A stretch of DNA of 22,604 nucleotides from Candidatus Brockarchaeota archaeon (lineage in GTDB: Archaea; Thermoproteota; EX4484-205; DTQO01). The stretch lies in contig JAFNJA010000009.1 in assembly GCA_017601265.1 (NCBI GenBank), positions 1 through 22,604 on the forward strand. Direction: 5' to 3'. The notes under the pieces are model-generated. The model was given only the letters and a program-made list of their open reading frames with translations, was not told the origin of the DNA and ran no database searches. This document shows positions 21,818 to 22,604 of the stretch, one piece after another. The number at the start of each line of letters is the position of its first letter. Position 1 is the stretch's first letter. The position numbers and the translations under genes were made by a program.

Positions 21818-22604
21818 GTGGTTCGCTTGATCCCGGAAGACCAAGAAGAAGAGTTTTTGGACCAGTGGTGGTACAACAGGCCGAGGCTCAGGAAGTTTTT
21901 CGCCCCTTTGCTCTACGTTTCGTCGTGGCAGTACAGGCTCTGGAGGTTTCTGAAGAAGCCCCCAGAGGAGAGGAGGAAGAAGGTAGAGAGCCAGGCGAAG
22001 AAGATCAGGAAGAGGGCCGACTTTCCCAAGGTCTCGGCTAAAGACGTCATCGGCAGGAAGGAGGAATTCGACAGGGTTATGCTTAGCGTCTACTACCACG
22101 TTCTGAGGGACCCCCAGGTCCGGAAGGTGACCAACCTCTCCCCGCCAAAGCTCTTCGTCATAAAGGGAGGGAGCGGAAGCGGAAAGACGTTCTTCGCCGA
22201 AGCGTGCCAGAACGAGGCGTTCGAAGCGGGATTGAAGCACGCGATCCTCATCAACTACGCGTCCCTCAAGCCCGAGCAGGTTTACACGATGTGGTACGGC
22301 AGCAGCGCCCAGAGGCTGGGGGAATTCTTCAACTCGGCGTTTTCCAGGCCGAGCGTCGTCCTCATCGACGAGTTCCAGGCTTTCGGCAAGAGGTTCACCT
22401 CCGCAACGGAGACCGGGATGGAGGAAACGAGGGTGCAGACGACATTCTTGGAGAGGATAGACGAGCTGCAGAAGAGGAACTACAGGACCATATTGCTGAT
22501 AGCGACGACCGAGTACGAAGCCTTGACCGAAACGCTAAGAAGAAGGGGGGTCGTTGGCACGATAGACTTGGACCGAAACCTCGACAAGCAGACGCTGAAG
22601 GAGA
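21818..22604 (+). CDS. AAA ATPase with pore-loop-like motif, cut by window end
   Basis: The frame is open to the window edge; 262 residues are visible. An N-terminal basic, tryptophan-rich segment (DQWWYNRPRLRKFFAPLLYV, then RLWRFLKKPP) could lie on the membrane and is followed by a charged helix. The AAA domain begins near VIGRKEEFDRV (78-88) and has Walker A GGSGSGKT (117-124), a WYG motif at 159-161 in the place of the aromatic-hydrophobic-glycine pore loop of Cdc48/FtsH-type unfoldases, Walker B VVLIDE (180-185) and a sensor-1-like ILLIATTE (225-232) with Thr where Asn is usual. The start is GTG at 21818 or TTG at 21827; an in-frame TAG at 21782 sets the upstream limit. The pore-loop motif suggests it threads a protein substrate, possibly linked to the exported protein upstream. 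Confidence 0.85.
   Translation, partial: MVRLIPEDQEEEFLDQWWYNRPRLRKFFAPLLYVSSWQYRLWRFLKKPPEERRKKVESQAKKIRKRADFPKVSAKDVIGRKEEFDRVMLSVYYHVLRDPQVRKVTNLSPPKLFVIKGGSGSGKTFFAEACQNEAFEAGLKHAILINYASLKPEQVYTMWYGSSAQRLGEFFNSAFSRPSVVLIDEFQAFGKRFTSATETGMEETRVQTTFLERIDELQKRNYRTILLIATTEYEALTETLRRRGVVGTIDLDRNLDKQTLKE

Noticed and set aside
21761..22240. Minus-strand ORF of 159 codons opposite the AAA ATPase
   Set aside because: It is antisense to a domain with intact Walker motifs and shows only leucine/proline-rich shadow sequence.

Overview
The window looks archaeal, most likely from a thermophilic member of the Thermoproteota/TACK group. The evidence is a tRNA gene with three very short introns (bulge-helix-bulge type), AT-rich TATA boxes about 25-35 bases upstream of near-leaderless start codons, many TTG starts, AGG as the dominant arginine codon, and archaeal-type families: ribose-1,5-bisphosphate isomerase, DUF763, and a beta-CASP nuclease. 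I cannot place it in a specific order from the sequence alone.

Layout. Positions 1-3291 (+) are a glycosyltransferase operon: a glycogen-synthase-like GT4 enzyme cut by the window edge, a small winged-helix protein, a GT that has kept only its N-terminal domain, and a complete GT4 enzyme. Next come the nucleotide-salvage enzyme ribose-1,5-bisphosphate isomerase (3412-4350, +) and a large OPT-like/DUF6785 membrane protein (4535-6562, +). The latter converges on a uroporphyrinogen-decarboxylase-family protein (6559-7656, -). DUF763 (7840-8970, +) follows, then the last two steps of arginine biosynthesis as an argH-argG operon on the minus strand (11703 to 9015). A phosphohexomutase (11834-13216, +) converges on a beta-CASP nuclease (13203-14192, -). 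A minus-strand operon encodes an ABC ATPase, an ABC permease and a rhomboid protease (16621 to 14286). It is preceded by a CDP-paratose-2-epimerase-like SDR (16751-17818, -). A small HAD phosphatase (17971-18456, +) closes the well-packed part.

From about 18.5 to 20.4 kb the gene density falls. I see one convincing zinc-ribbon gene with its own promoter, a doubtful 95-residue ORF, a small gene broken by a frameshift, a decayed reading frame and otherwise unexplained DNA. Then comes the most striking feature: a tRNA-Lys(TTT) gene at 20403-20532 (-) with three introns, at 15/16, 30/31 and 37/38. Two of them form good bulge-helix-bulge structures, and the second and third use overlapping exon bases, which implies ordered splicing.

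The right end holds a two-helix membrane protein (-), diverging from an exported, membrane-anchored protein with three N-glycosylation sequons. That gene is followed at once by an AAA ATPase with a pore-loop-like W-Y-G motif, cut by the window end. This secreted protein plus AAA pair is the best candidate here for an uncharacterised protein system.
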